Below, one piece after another: positions 1 through 8,466 of a stretch of 64,000 nt of DNA (positions within the stretch are counted from its first letter, which is position 1; every line of letters starts with the position of its first letter). Under the pieces are notes generated by a model. The model had not been told where the DNA came from, did not search any database, and worked only from the letters and a program-made list of their open reading frames with translations. This stretch comes from Pseudomonas kairouanensis (GTDB taxonomy: Bacteria > Pseudomonadota > Gammaproteobacteria > Pseudomonadales > Pseudomonadaceae), in NCBI RefSeq assembly GCF_004682055.1, contig NZ_QUZU01000023.1, positions 1 to 64,000 on the forward strand, written 5' to 3'. Position numbers and translations under genes: made by a program.

Positions 1-81
1 AGGCGCAGGATAGTTGCCAGCAGTACCACCGCCTTCGCAGCCTCGCTAAAGCTCGACAGCTTCCACATTTAGACGTGTGCA
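1..81 (+). CDS. Possible C-terminal fragment of an upstream gene (partial)
   Basis: Frame 1 is open from the window edge to a TAG at 79-81 and encodes 26 residues ending SLKLDSFHI. The start lies outside the window. I do not recognise the family, and so short an open stretch could be chance. It would be a plus-strand gene ending before the convergent ppk2 stop. Confidence 0.2.
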
Positions 82-126
82 GGGCTTGAAGACTGAGCAC
101 ATCCCCAGCCCCACTGAGTGTTTGGC

Positions 127-1044
127 TCAGTAAAGCTGTGGCACGATCAGTTCCGGCGGCGTCGGGCTGCGGGAGTATTCCTCGTGCCGCACACGTTGCG
201 GCAGTTCAATTACCGGCAATTCAACTTCTTCATAGGGCATTTGCCCCAGCAAGTGGCTGATGCAGTTCAGGCGCGCCTTCTTCTTGTCATCGGCTTGCAC
301 CACCCACCACGGCGCCTCGGCGATGTGGGTGCGCTCCAGCATGATTTCCTTGGCCTTGGTGTAGGCCTCCCAGCGTCGGCGCGATTCCAGGTCCATGGGG
401 CTGAGCTTCCACTGCTTGAGCGGGTCGTGGATGCGGCTCAAGAAGCGCAGGTGCTGCTCCTGGTCGGAGATGGAAAACCAGTACTTGATCAACTGGATCC
501 CGGAGCGGGCGAGCATGCGTTCGAATTCCGGCACGGTGCGAAAGAACTCCTCGTACTGGTCGTCATTGCAAAAGCCCATCACCTGCTCGACGCCCGCGCG
601 GTTGTACCAACTGCGGTCGAACAGCACGATTTCACCCGCCGCCGGCAAGTGCGATACGTAGCGCTGGAAGTACCACTGGGTCTGTTCCCGGTCGTTTGGC
701 GCGGGCAGGGCGGCCACCCGGCACACTCGCGGGTTGAGGCGCTGCGTGATGCGCTTGATCACGCCACCTTTACCGGCAGCATCGCGGCCTTCAAACAGGA
801 TCACCACTTTGTGGCCGGTCTTCACCACCCAACTCTGCAATTTCACCAGTTCGCCCTGCAGGCGGAACAGCTCACTGAAATAAATCCGGCGGGCGGCTTT
901 TTCGGGGCTTTCACCGACGTGCTCATCGAACAACGCGTTCAGGTCATGCCCGTCTTCGGACAGTTCCAGTTCCAGCTCTTCGTCGCTGTGATCCAGCAAT
1001 TCGCGGTGGATGCGCTGCATCAAGGCGTCTTCTACGGAGGACAT
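127..1044 (-). CDS. ppk2: Polyphosphate kinase 2 family protein
   Basis: This 305-residue protein belongs to the PPK2 family, cytosolic enzymes that move phosphate between polyphosphate and nucleoside di- or triphosphates. The Walker A-like segment FEGRDAAGKGG (about residues 83-93), the RxxNPR region and the Walker B/lid segment EIVLFDRSWYNRAGVE are all visible. Length fits a single-domain PPK2. The ATG is preceded by a weak purine-rich stretch. The gene is divergent from the pst operon across 185 bp, so polyphosphate turnover sits beside high-affinity phosphate uptake. Direction (ATP or GTP making versus polyP making) and nucleotide preference cannot be read from sequence alone. Confidence 0.93.
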   Translation of the reverse strand: MSSVEDALMQRIHRELLDHSDEELELELSEDGHDLNALFDEHVGESPEKAARRIYFSELFRLQGELVKLQSWVVKTGHKVVILFEGRDAAGKGGVIKRITQRLNPRVCRVAALPAPNDREQTQWYFQRYVSHLPAAGEIVLFDRSWYNRAGVEQVMGFCNDDQYEEFFRTVPEFERMLARSGIQLIKYWFSISDQEQHLRFLSRIHDPLKQWKLSPMDLESRRRWEAYTKAKEIMLERTHIAEAPWWVVQADDKKKARLNCISHLLGQMPYEEVELPVIELPQRVRHEEYSRSPTPPELIVPQLY

Positions 1045-1163
1045 GGGCGTAGCTCACATGGTGGGGGATGGCAAAGTCTTAGTCGCAATTTGTTACCAAC
1101 CAATGACATCAAAAGGCCTTATTGAGGACGGTTCAGGCGGAAACAAGGCGATTTGCCATTCCG

Positions 1164-1181
1164 CATTCATAAAAGCGTAAC
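1164..1181 (+). promoter_or_regulatory. Pho box-like sequence upstream of pstS
   Basis: CATTCATAAAAGCGTAAC matches 14 of 18 positions of a CTGTCAT-A4-CTGTAAC-type PhoB box. It lies about 48 bp before the pstS start, where a PhoB-activated promoter is expected. No good -10 hexamer follows, so this is a tentative call based on position and partial consensus. Confidence 0.4.
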
Positions 1182-1229
1182 AAGAATGTTGCAGAGTGCC
1201 CGAGCCCGAAATCACAAGGATTTTCCTGA

Positions 1230-2258
1230 ATGAAACGTCTGATGAAGTCTGCTGCACTCGCCGTCGCGGTTTCCCTGAGTGCCTCCTCGGTGTTTGCTGC
1301 CGAAAGCATCCGCTTGACCGGCTCCGGCGCCAGTTTCCCAGCGCCGATCTACCTCACCTGGTTCAAGGATTTCAGCAAGAAAACCGAAGGCGTCACCGTT
1401 GACTACCAATCCAAGGGCAGCGGCGCAGGTGTGCAAGACTTCCTGAACAAGACCGTCGACTTCGCCGCCAGCGACTCGGCCATGAAAGACGAAGACATCG
1501 CCAAAGTGGCCGAAGGCGCTCAATTGCTGCCGATGACCGCGGGCGAAATCGTGCTGGCGTACAACCTGCCGGGCAACCCGAAGGGTCTGAAGCTGCCGCG
1601 TGACGTGTACTCCAATATCTTCCTGGGCAAGATCACTAAGTGGAACGACCCGCAGATCGTTGCCGCCAACCCAGGCATCAAGCTGACTGACACGCCGATC
1701 ACCGTGGTTGTACGTGCCGACTCCAGCGGTACCACTGCTGTGTTCACCAAGCACCTGGCCGCCATCAACGCCGAGTTCAAGACTGCACTGGGTGAAGGCA
1801 ACACCGTCAACTGGCCGGCCACTGACAAGTTCATCAAGTCGCCGAAAAACGACGGTGTAACCGCCACCGTGCGCCAGACCCCAGGCGCCATCGGCTACAT
1901 CGAATACGGCTTCGCCAAACTGGCCAAGGTCGACTTCGCCGAACTGCAAAACAAGGCAGGTCACTATGTAGTGCCTAACGCCGAAAGCGGTGCCGAAGCG
2001 CTGGCCGCCGTGACCATGCCGGAAAACCTGATTGCCTGGCTGCCAGACCCGGCCGGTGCCAAGTCCTACCCGATCACCACCTACACCTGGATGATCTTCC
2101 GCAAGGACAACGGCAACCCGGCCAAGGCCAAGGCCATGCGTGAAATGGTCGAGTACAGCCTGACCGAAGGCCAGAAGATCGCTGATTCGATGGGCTACAT
2201 CCCACTCCCGAAGTCGGTCGTCGATCAGGTGCGTAAAGCTTCCGCCAACATCCAGTAA
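1230..2258 (+). CDS. pstS: Phosphate ABC transporter substrate-binding protein PstS
   Basis: The product (342 aa) is the periplasmic phosphate receptor of the Pst high-affinity uptake system. A signal peptide with a hydrophobic core ends at about residue 23 (SSVFA/AES). Phosphate-binding loops typical of PstS are visible: GSGASFPAPIY near the mature N-terminus, SKGSGAGVQDF, ASDSAM and RADSSGTTAVF. It is first of pstS-pstC-pstA-pstB. A purine-rich AAGGA motif precedes the ATG. A Pho box-like site lies upstream and a hairpin follows, which fits excess production of the binding protein over the membrane parts. Confidence 0.96.
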   Translation: MKRLMKSAALAVAVSLSASSVFAAESIRLTGSGASFPAPIYLTWFKDFSKKTEGVTVDYQSKGSGAGVQDFLNKTVDFAASDSAMKDEDIAKVAEGAQLLPMTAGEIVLAYNLPGNPKGLKLPRDVYSNIFLGKITKWNDPQIVAANPGIKLTDTPITVVVRADSSGTTAVFTKHLAAINAEFKTALGEGNTVNWPATDKFIKSPKNDGVTATVRQTPGAIGYIEYGFAKLAKVDFAELQNKAGHYVVPNAESGAEALAAVTMPENLIAWLPDPAGAKSYPITTYTWMIFRKDNGNPAKAKAMREMVEYSLTEGQKIADSMGYIPLPKSVVDQVRKASANIQ

Positions 2259-2274
2259 GGCTCGCGAGACCTCC

Positions 2275-2302
2275 TTCGGCGTGTGCAGACCGCCACGCCG
2301 AA
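2275..2302 (+). promoter_or_regulatory. Intercistronic hairpin between pstS and pstC
   Basis: A perfect 9-bp inverted repeat, TTCGGCGTG (2275-2283) and CACGCCGAA (2294-2302), has a 10-nt loop and no following T-run. It sits in the 74-bp pstS-pstC gap. It looks like an mRNA-stabilising or partial attenuation element rather than a full terminator. Confidence 0.5.
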
Positions 2303-2332
2303 CGAGTTTCCCCCCTGTTCCGGAATTAGCCC

Positions 2333-3301
2333 ATGAACACACCTTTTGTCGTACCGGTTAACCCGGATTCTGCATGCCGGCCACCGTCTACCAAAGACTT
2401 CCTGGTCGATCGCACCTTCCGTGGGCTCGCGCGCATTGGCGTGGTGCTGGTGCTGGCGCTGGTCTTCGCGCTGGTGTTCGAGGTAGGGCGCAAGGCGCTG
2501 CCAGGCATGGAAAAACACGGCCTGGACGTGATTTTCGGTAGCGTCTGGGACGTTAACCAAGGCAAGTACGGCATCCTGCCGGCGATTTGGGGCACCCTTT
2601 ACAGTGCGTTTATCGCGCTGCTGATCGCGGGCTTCTTTGGCGTCAGCATGGCGATCTTCCTCACCCAGGATTTCCTGCCGGCAAAACTGGCGGCGGTGTT
2701 TCGCACCATCGTTGAATTGCTCGCAGCCATCCCCAGCGTCGTCTACGGCCTGTGGGGCATTTATGTGGTCATCCCGGCCATCCGCCCGCTGACTGCATGG
2801 CTGAACACTGAGCTGGGCTGGATTCCTTTTTTCGGCACGTCCCTGAGCGGTCCGGGTTTGCTCCCGGCGGCGCTGGTACTGGCCATCATGATTCTGCCGA
2901 CCATTGCAGCGGTCTCCCAGGACGCCCTCACGGCGGTCCCGATGAAAACCAAGCAAGCGGCCTACGGCATGGGCACCACCCACTGGGAAGCGATCCTCAA
3001 GGTCATGGTGCCGTCTGCGGCCACTGGCATCTTCGGCTCCCTGGTGCTGGGCCTGGGGCGCGCCCTGGGTGAAACCATGGCCCTGGCCATGCTGGTGGGT
3101 AACGCCAACAACATCTCGCTGTCGCTGTTTGCCCCGGCCAATACCCTGGCGGCCTTGCTGGCGCTGAACTTCCCCGAAGCCGGCCCGACTGAAATCGAAG
3201 TGTTGATGTACGCCGCCCTGGTGCTGATGTTTATCACGCTGCTGGTGAACGTCCTCGGCTCGATGATCATGCTCTACGCACAACGGGGTCAAAAATCATG
3301 A
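2333..3301 (+). CDS. pstC: Phosphate ABC transporter permease PstC
   Basis: This 322-residue inner-membrane permease forms the phosphate channel with PstA. About six hydrophobic segments are visible, starting near residue 35. The ABC-permease EAA loop is recognisable around AAYGMGTTHWEAILKVMVPSA followed by GLGRALGETMALAM. The first 30 residues form a polar cytoplasmic N-terminal extension. The stop overlaps the pstA start by 4 bp (ATGA), indicating translational coupling. Length is normal for PstC. Confidence 0.95.
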   Translation: MNTPFVVPVNPDSACRPPSTKDFLVDRTFRGLARIGVVLVLALVFALVFEVGRKALPGMEKHGLDVIFGSVWDVNQGKYGILPAIWGTLYSAFIALLIAGFFGVSMAIFLTQDFLPAKLAAVFRTIVELLAAIPSVVYGLWGIYVVIPAIRPLTAWLNTELGWIPFFGTSLSGPGLLPAALVLAIMILPTIAAVSQDALTAVPMKTKQAAYGMGTTHWEAILKVMVPSAATGIFGSLVLGLGRALGETMALAMLVGNANNISLSLFAPANTLAALLALNFPEAGPTEIEVLMYAALVLMFITLLVNVLGSMIMLYAQRGQKS

Positions 3302-4191
3302 CTAACCTGACGTCCCCTATCAAAGCCATGCCGAGCCTGCAGCGCAAGTTCGAAGGCCGCGCCCTGCGCAGCCTGGTGCTGACCACCCTGGTGTGGGGCG
3401 GGGCGCTGCTGGCCGCCGTACCGCTGATTTCCGTGCTGTACATGCTGATCACCCGAGGCGGTGCCCGCCTGAGCCTGGAAGTGTTCACCGAACTGCCACC
3501 CACCGGTTTCGAGACTGGCGGCGGTTTTGGTAACGCCATGGCCGGTACCTTTGTGATGGTCGGCATTGCCGCTGCCATCGCAGTGCCCGTGGGCATCCTG
3601 GCCGCGATCTTCCTGGCTGAACTGGGCCCGGAAAGCAAGCTGGCCAACTCCGCACGCTTTGCCGCCAAGATGCTCACCGGCCTGCCGTCGATCCTGGCCG
3701 GTGTATTCGCCTACGCCCTGGTGGTGATGACCACGGGCACCTACTCGGCCCCGGCCGGTGGTGTGGCGCTGGCGGTGCTGATGCTGCCCATCGTGGTGCT
3801 GACCGCTGAAGAGTCGATGCGCATGGTGCCCAAGATCATGAAGGACGCCGCCTACGGCATGGGCTGCACACGCTCCCAGGTGATCTGGAAAATCATCCTG
3901 CCCACCGGCCTGCCGGCCATTCTGACGGGCGTGATGTTGGCCGTGGCCCGCGCCGCTGGCGAAACCGCACCGTTGTTGTTCACCGCGTTGTTCAGCAACT
4001 ACTGGATCTACCACGACGGCAGCCTGGCGGTCATGAACCCCACGGCCTCCCTGGCGGTGCTGATCTACAACTTCTCCGGCATGCCATTTGACAACCAGCT
4101 GGAGCTCGCCTGGGCGGCCTCGTTGGTGCTGGTAATGATCGTGCTGGTCGTGAATATCGTGAGCCGTATCTTCGGCAAGCCAAAGTACTAA
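3298..4191 (+). CDS. pstA: Phosphate ABC transporter permease PstA
   Basis: This 297-residue inner-membrane permease is the partner of PstC. The EAA-loop region is AAYGMGCTRSQVIWKIILP, followed by AVARAAGETAPLL. Hydrophobic segments run through the whole protein, and it ends IFGKPKY. The ATG overlaps the pstC stop, and the gene is followed after 18 bp by the TTG start of pstB, so all are on one transcript. Confidence 0.95.
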   Translation: MTNLTSPIKAMPSLQRKFEGRALRSLVLTTLVWGGALLAAVPLISVLYMLITRGGARLSLEVFTELPPTGFETGGGFGNAMAGTFVMVGIAAAIAVPVGILAAIFLAELGPESKLANSARFAAKMLTGLPSILAGVFAYALVVMTTGTYSAPAGGVALAVLMLPIVVLTAEESMRMVPKIMKDAAYGMGCTRSQVIWKIILPTGLPAILTGVMLAVARAAGETAPLLFTALFSNYWIYHDGSLAVMNPTASLAVLIYNFSGMPFDNQLELAWAASLVLVMIVLVVNIVSRIFGKPKY

Positions 4192-4209
4192 GAAGGGAGC
4201 ATCTGAATC

Positions 4210-5028
4210 TTGAACGCCTCTACTGCGCAAATAGCCGCTCCGTTTATCACCGAGTCGCCTGTGGTCATGGACTGCAAGCTGGACAAGATTTTCTACGGCA
4301 ACTTCATGGCCGTGCGTGACAGCCACGTGCCGATTGAAAAGAACAAGATCACCGGTTTCATCGGTCCGTCCGGTTGTGGCAAATCCACCGTGCTGCGCAG
4401 CCTCAACCGCATGAATGACCTGGTGAAGGGCTTTCGTTTCGAGGGCCATGTGCACTTCCTCGGCCAGGACGTGTACGGCAAAGGCGTAGACCCGGTGGTG
4501 GTGCGCCGCTACATCGGCATGGTGTTCCAGCAGCCCAACCCGTTCTCGATGAGCATCTTCGACAACGTGGCGTTTGGCCTGCGCCTGAACCGCTACAAGG
4601 GCGACCTGGGCGACCGCGTCAAGCACGCCCTGCAAGGCGCTGCGCTGTGGGATGAGGTCAAGGACAAGCTCAAGGTCAGCGGCCTGTCGCTGTCCGGCGG
4701 CCAGCAACAACGCCTGTGTATTGCCCGCGCGATCGCCACCGAGCCGGAAGTGCTGTTGCTGGACGAACCCTGCTCGGCACTCGACCCCATCGCCACGCGC
4801 CGCGTTGAAGAGCTGATGGTGGAGTTGAAAAAGGACTACACCATCGCACTGGTAACTCACAACATGCAGCAGGCGATCCGTGTAGCAGACACCACCGCGT
4901 TTTTCTCGGTGGATATTTCCCAGGGCACTCGCACCGGTTACCTGGTGGAGATGGGGCCGACGGCCCAGATCTTCGAAAACCCACGGGAACAAATGACTGG
5001 CGACTACATCAGCGGCAAGTTCAGCTGA
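4210..5028 (+). CDS. pstB: Phosphate ABC transporter ATP-binding protein PstB (TTG start)
   Basis: This 272-residue ATPase drives PstSCA. Walker A is GPSGCGKST, the ABC signature is LSGGQQQR and Walker B is LLLDEPCSALDP, followed by the H-loop VTHNM. A TTG at 4210 is chosen because AAGGGAG (4193-4199) lies 10 bp upstream; the next in-frame ATG (4267) would remove the N-terminal segment and lacks as good a site. phoU, the usual next gene in pst operons, is absent; a Fic-like gene begins 30 bp downstream. Confidence 0.95.
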   Translation: MNASTAQIAAPFITESPVVMDCKLDKIFYGNFMAVRDSHVPIEKNKITGFIGPSGCGKSTVLRSLNRMNDLVKGFRFEGHVHFLGQDVYGKGVDPVVVRRYIGMVFQQPNPFSMSIFDNVAFGLRLNRYKGDLGDRVKHALQGAALWDEVKDKLKVSGLSLSGGQQQRLCIARAIATEPEVLLLDEPCSALDPIATRRVEELMVELKKDYTIALVTHNMQQAIRVADTTAFFSVDISQGTRTGYLVEMGPTAQIFENPREQMTGDYISGKFS

Positions 5029-5057
5029 TTTCCATGCAGCGTTTTTCAGGATTGCCA

Positions 5058-5756
5058 ATGATTGCAACACGTCGTCTTGATCTGGACGCCATTGAACGTG
5101 CACTGCGGGAGGTGCAGCGCCGTTTTGCTGCGCTGAGCCGGGACTTTGACGAGCCACGCGACCCCTTGACCGATGAGGTGTTGCAAAATGTGCTTGAAGG
5201 CTATGCCCTGATTGACGAGTATGTCGCGCGGGATGTGGACCTGTTTGACCTGCAGCAGCTGAACCTCATGCTGGAGATCAACGCCACCGTGCTCTGTGGC
5301 AAAGACCCGGTGCGCCGGCTCGAATACGCCCAGCACCTGGCGGCCACCGAGCAACACTTTTTCAATAATGTGGAAGGCGGCATCAAGGACTTGCACAGCT
5401 GGTACTGCAAGCACCACAACGAGTCGGTGTGGAAGCGCGCCGCTGGGGTGTATGTGCGGGTCCTGAGCAAGCCGCAGTTGTTTATCGAAGGCAACCACCG
5501 CAGCGGTTCGCTGATCGTCAGCTATTTGCTGATGCGTGAGGGGCTGTCGCCGTTTGTGCTGACGTTGGACAACGCCGAGGGCTACTTCAACCCGTCGTCG
5601 GTCATCCGTAACTCCGCTAAACATGGTGTGAAAGCTTTGTACGAATTGCCCAAGATCAAGAAAAAATACGCGGCATTCCTGGAAGATAACGCCCCTGACC
5701 CGGCTAAATTTTTCCTCGCGGATGGCCCGGTGTCCGTTTATCAGGGTGGCCACTGA
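5058..5756 (+). CDS. Fic-like protein with degenerate catalytic motif
   Basis: The product has 232 residues. The central sequence QLFIEGNHRSGS aligns with the Fic motif HxFx(D/E)GNxRxxR: Phe, acidic residue, Gly-Asn and Arg are kept, but the catalytic His is Gln and the second Arg is Ser. Canonical AMP transfer is therefore unlikely; it may bind nucleotide, do another reaction or be a regulatory fold. The start at 5058 is preferred over ATG 5034 because AGGA sits 6 bp before it. It follows pstB by 29 bp and overlaps the next gene (HAD) at TGATG, so it probably belongs to the pst transcript. The family call rests on the motif and the helical context only. Confidence 0.65.
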   Translation: MIATRRLDLDAIERALREVQRRFAALSRDFDEPRDPLTDEVLQNVLEGYALIDEYVARDVDLFDLQQLNLMLEINATVLCGKDPVRRLEYAQHLAATEQHFFNNVEGGIKDLHSWYCKHHNESVWKRAAGVYVRVLSKPQLFIEGNHRSGSLIVSYLLMREGLSPFVLTLDNAEGYFNPSSVIRNSAKHGVKALYELPKIKKKYAAFLEDNAPDPAKFFLADGPVSVYQGGH

Positions 5757-6337
5757 TGGCAAGCAATCCAGTGCTCAGCACCATGAACACCGTGTTCAAG
5801 CGCCAGCGCGTGCGCATTTCGTTTGATATCGATGACACCCTGGCCTGCCAGCCCCATCACAGTGCCGCTGAAGACAGCAAGTTGCCGGAGTGCGTGCACC
5901 GCTGGTTGGGCGAGCCATTGCGCAATGGCACCCGCGCCCTGATCCGTGAATTGCGCCGCCAGAACTGCAGCATCTGGGTCTACACCTCGTCGGGGCGTAC
6001 GCCGGCCTACATCCGCCGCTGGCTGTTGCTGTATGGCATCCATGTCGATGGCGTGGTCAACAGCGTGCGCCACGGCCATGCCCTGGCCGCGCGCGGGCTG
6101 TCGAATGCTCCCTCCAAACTGCCGACGGCATTTGATATCGACCTGCATGTGGATGATTCCGAAGGCGTGCAGATCGAAGGCCATGACCACGGTTTTCGCG
6201 TCGTGGTGGTGCAGCCGGACGACGAGCAGTGGGCGCAGAAGGTGCTGGAGGCGGTCGCCCGTGTACAGGCGCAGCTGGCCTGGCAGCAACAACCGCGTCG
6301 GCGTGCGGTGTATTCGGGTATCACGCTCAACGGCTGA
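5756..6337 (+). CDS. HAD-superfamily hydrolase coupled to the Fic-like gene
   Basis: This 193-residue protein has HAD motif I FDIDDTL (nucleophile Asp24, acid/base Asp26), motif II-like VYTSSGR and a motif IV-like DLHVDDSEG. It is probably a small phosphatase; no clear large cap domain is seen. Its ATG overlaps the stop of the preceding gene by one base, which implies coupled translation and a shared role. Its end overlaps the convergent isochorismatase gene by 11 bp. The substrate is unknown; the link to phosphate supply is only from position. Confidence 0.75.
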   Translation: MASNPVLSTMNTVFKRQRVRISFDIDDTLACQPHHSAAEDSKLPECVHRWLGEPLRNGTRALIRELRRQNCSIWVYTSSGRTPAYIRRWLLLYGIHVDGVVNSVRHGHALAARGLSNAPSKLPTAFDIDLHVDDSEGVQIEGHDHGFRVVVVQPDDEQWAQKVLEAVARVQAQLAWQQQPRRRAVYSGITLNG

Positions 6338-6929
6338 GCGCGTCCAGGAACTCTGTGTGCCGCAGCACCAGGGAAAACATCGGTAAGGTGAAATGCTCTG
6401 CTGCGTGTTGCTGCTCGTCGGTAAAAGTGGCGGTGCAATCGGACAAGGTCACCACGTTGTAGCCTTTCTCATACCCTGAGCGCACCGTCCCCTCGACGCA
6501 GCAGTTGGTCAGAAACCCTGCCACCACCAGGTTCTGGATACCGTTGTTGCGCAGTACCAGGTCCAACCCCGTGGTAGCAAACCCATCCAGCCCGCGCTTG
6601 CCCTCCACAAGCAAATCGTCGCGCTCCCGTCCCACCGCCTCGCTGATCTCGGCGCCCCAACTGCCACTGCGAAAAGCACTGCCATCGGCTACGCCCTTGA
6701 GGATCCCATAGTCACGCGTGGTCAGCTCCGGGTAACCCTCGGCGAACTGAATTGGCAGGTGGATGATCTTTACACCGAGCTTGCGTGCCTGCTGCACCGT
6801 GGCCGCCGTGTTGGCCAGCATGTCTGTGGTGTGCATGACGTCTTTGACGGCGTCGTGGAATACGCCGCCTTGGGTGGTGAAATCGTTTTGGAATTCGATC
6901 AGGACAAGGGCTGTGCTGTGGGGATTCAT
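6327..6929 (-). CDS. Isochorismatase-family cysteine hydrolase
   Basis: This 200-residue protein belongs to the isochorismatase/nicotinamidase superfamily. The visible triad is Asp in LIEFQNDF near the N-terminus, Lys in EGKRGLDGF and Cys in GFLTNCCVEGT. The start is ATG 6929 because GGAGG lies just upstream (CGGAGGTCCACG); the longer reading adds 17 residues without a ribosome site. Members hydrolyse amides or vinyl ethers such as nicotinamide, biuret or isochorismate, and nothing here fixes the substrate. It lies downstream of the CoA-transferase operon but separated by a hairpin-bearing 150-bp gap. Confidence 0.85.
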   Translation of the reverse strand: MNPHSTALVLIEFQNDFTTQGGVFHDAVKDVMHTTDMLANTAATVQQARKLGVKIIHLPIQFAEGYPELTTRDYGILKGVADGSAFRSGSWGAEISEAVGRERDDLLVEGKRGLDGFATTGLDLVLRNNGIQNLVVAGFLTNCCVEGTVRSGYEKGYNVVTLSDCTATFTDEQQHAAEHFTLPMFSLVLRHTEFLDALSR

Positions 6930-7040
6930 CGTGGACCTCCGGTAAGGGGCTGTCTCTGATTGCTTGAGCTCATCGCTCAAGCCGGCAGTTGAGAATACCC
7001 GCGCGCCGGTCGGTCGGCCACCTGTAGGAGCTAAAAGCCA

Positions 7041-7072
7041 CCTGTGGCAAAGGCGCAGGCCCCCGCCACAGG
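7041..7072 (-). terminator. Hairpin downstream of scoB
   Basis: The perfect 8-bp repeat CCTGTGGC (7041-7048) and GCCACAGG (7065-7072) lies just past the scoB stop. Neither side has a strong T-run. A REP-like start (CCTGTAGGAGC, 7021-7031) is adjacent. It may be a weak terminator or a decayed repeat. Confidence 0.35.
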
Positions 7073-7079
7073 CCTGGTG

Positions 7080-7733
7080 TTACGCGGCGGTGGCGTCAAG
7101 CAGGTGTGCGCCTGTCAGGCCTTGCAGCTCGGCAAAGCTCAGCCCTGGGATGATTTCGATCACCTGCAGGCCGGTGTCGGTGACGTCGATCACACACAGG
7201 TCCGAGTAGATGCGGTCAACACAACCAATGCCGGTGACGGGGTAGCTCAGCTGTTCGACGATTTTCGGCTCGCCCTGGCGGGTCAGGTGCTCGGTCACGA
7301 CGAAGACTTTCTTGGCGCCGATGGCCAGGTCCATGGCGCCGCCCACGGCGGGGATGGCATCCGGTTCACCGGTGTGCCAGTTGGCCAGGTCGCCGTTGCT
7401 GGCCACCTGGAAGGCGCCCAATACACAGATATCCAGGTGCCCGCCGCGCATCATCGCGAACGAATCGCCGTGGTGGAAGAAGCTGCCGCCCTTGAGCATG
7501 GTCACGAACTCTTTGCCGGCGTTGATCAGCTCAGGGTCTTCCTCACCTTTGGCGGGAGGCGGGCCGAATGCGAGCAGGCCGTTTTCCGAGTGCAGGAAGA
7601 TGTCCTTGTCGGCCGGCAGGTAACTGGCAATTTTCGTCGGCAGGCCGATGCCCAGGTTGACGTAGGCGCCTTCGGGAATGTCCTGGGCCACCCGTTGGGC
7701 AATGGCGTCGCGGGAAAGCTTGGTGTAAGGCAT
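7080..7733 (-). CDS. 3-oxoacid CoA-transferase subunit B
   Basis: This 217-residue beta subunit of a family I CoA-transferase strongly resembles PcaJ/ScoB. The catalytic Glu lies in the motif HSENGLLAFGP, and the later segments MMRGGHLDICVLGAFQV and NWHTGEPDAIPAVGGAMDL are typical. The enzyme moves CoA from succinyl-CoA or acetyl-CoA to a 3-oxoacid. The gene starts 3 bp after the alpha-subunit stop. The pca genes for beta-ketoadipate are not nearby, so acetoacetate or another 3-oxoacid is as likely as 3-oxoadipate. Confidence 0.92.
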   Translation of the reverse strand: MPYTKLSRDAIAQRVAQDIPEGAYVNLGIGLPTKIASYLPADKDIFLHSENGLLAFGPPPAKGEEDPELINAGKEFVTMLKGGSFFHHGDSFAMMRGGHLDICVLGAFQVASNGDLANWHTGEPDAIPAVGGAMDLAIGAKKVFVVTEHLTRQGEPKIVEQLSYPVTGIGCVDRIYSDLCVIDVTDTGLQVIEIIPGLSFAELQGLTGAHLLDATAA

Positions 7734-7736
7734 GGG

Positions 7737-8423
7737 TTAAACCTCCTTGGCCGGTTGGGCGGTGCCGACCCGCACCACGTGCTGCACGAAAATGCCTGGG
7801 GTCACGATGTGCTCCGGGTCAAGGGCGCCCAGTTCGACGATTTCGCTCACTTGGGCAATGGTGGTCGTGGCGGCCATGGCCATGATCGGGCCGAAGTTGC
7901 GCGCCGACTTGCGATACACCAGGTTGCCCCAGCGGTCGCCCTGATAGGCCTTGATCAAGGCGAAGTCGGCCTTGATCGGGTACTCCAGCACATAATGCTT
8001 GCCGTCGATCTCGCGGGTCTCCTTGCCTTCGGCGAGCAGGGTGCCGTAGCCGGTAGGCGTGAACACCGCGCCCAGGCCCGAGCCAGCGGCCTGGATACGG
8101 CAGGCCAGGTTGCCCTGGGGGACAACCTCCAGCTCGATCTTGCCGGCGCGATACAGACCGTCGAACACCCAGGAGTCCGCCTGGCGTGGGAACGAGCAAA
8201 AAATCTTGCGCACCTGGCCAGACTTGAGCAGCGCCGCCAGGCCGTAGTCGCCATTGCCGGCGTTGTTGCTGACCAGCACCAGGTCCCGCGCGCCGTGTTC
8301 GATCAGTGCGTCGATCAATTCGGCGGGTTGCCCGGCGGGGCCGAAGCCGCCAATCATGATGGTGGCACCGTCGGGGATCTGGCTGACCGCGGCCTTTATG
8401 GATGTATCGGTTTTATCGAGCAC
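7737..8423 (-). CDS. 3-oxoacid CoA-transferase subunit A (GTG start)
   Basis: This 228-residue alpha subunit pairs with the following gene. The GxGxxG-like segment MIGGFGPAGQP near residue 24 and the NNAGNGDYGLAALL stretch mark the family. GTG 8423 is chosen because AGGAGG stands 5 bp upstream; the longer reading into the SDR end lacks a ribosome site. The two subunits together make a cytosolic enzyme activating a 3-oxoacid to its CoA ester before thiolysis. Confidence 0.92.
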   Translation of the reverse strand: MLDKTDTSIKAAVSQIPDGATIMIGGFGPAGQPAELIDALIEHGARDLVLVSNNAGNGDYGLAALLKSGQVRKIFCSFPRQADSWVFDGLYRAGKIELEVVPQGNLACRIQAAGSGLGAVFTPTGYGTLLAEGKETREIDGKHYVLEYPIKADFALIKAYQGDRWGNLVYRKSARNFGPIMAMAATTTIAQVSEIVELGALDPEHIVTPGIFVQHVVRVGTAQPAKEV

Positions 8424-8466
8424 ATGGCCCTCCTGGGAAGGTTTCAAAGTCGTTGGAAACGTGGGT

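Noticed and set aside
118..1125. Long plus-strand frame of 335 codons opposite ppk2
   Set aside because: It is the antisense shadow of ppk2, lacks a ribosome site and has a composition typical of reversed coding sequence.
3289..5157. 622-codon minus-strand frame opposite pstA and pstB
   Set aside because: His- and Gln-rich antisense of two clear transporter genes; no family features.
7020..7075. Full REP element after scoB
   Set aside because: Only the first bases match the REP start; the rest is a different hairpin.
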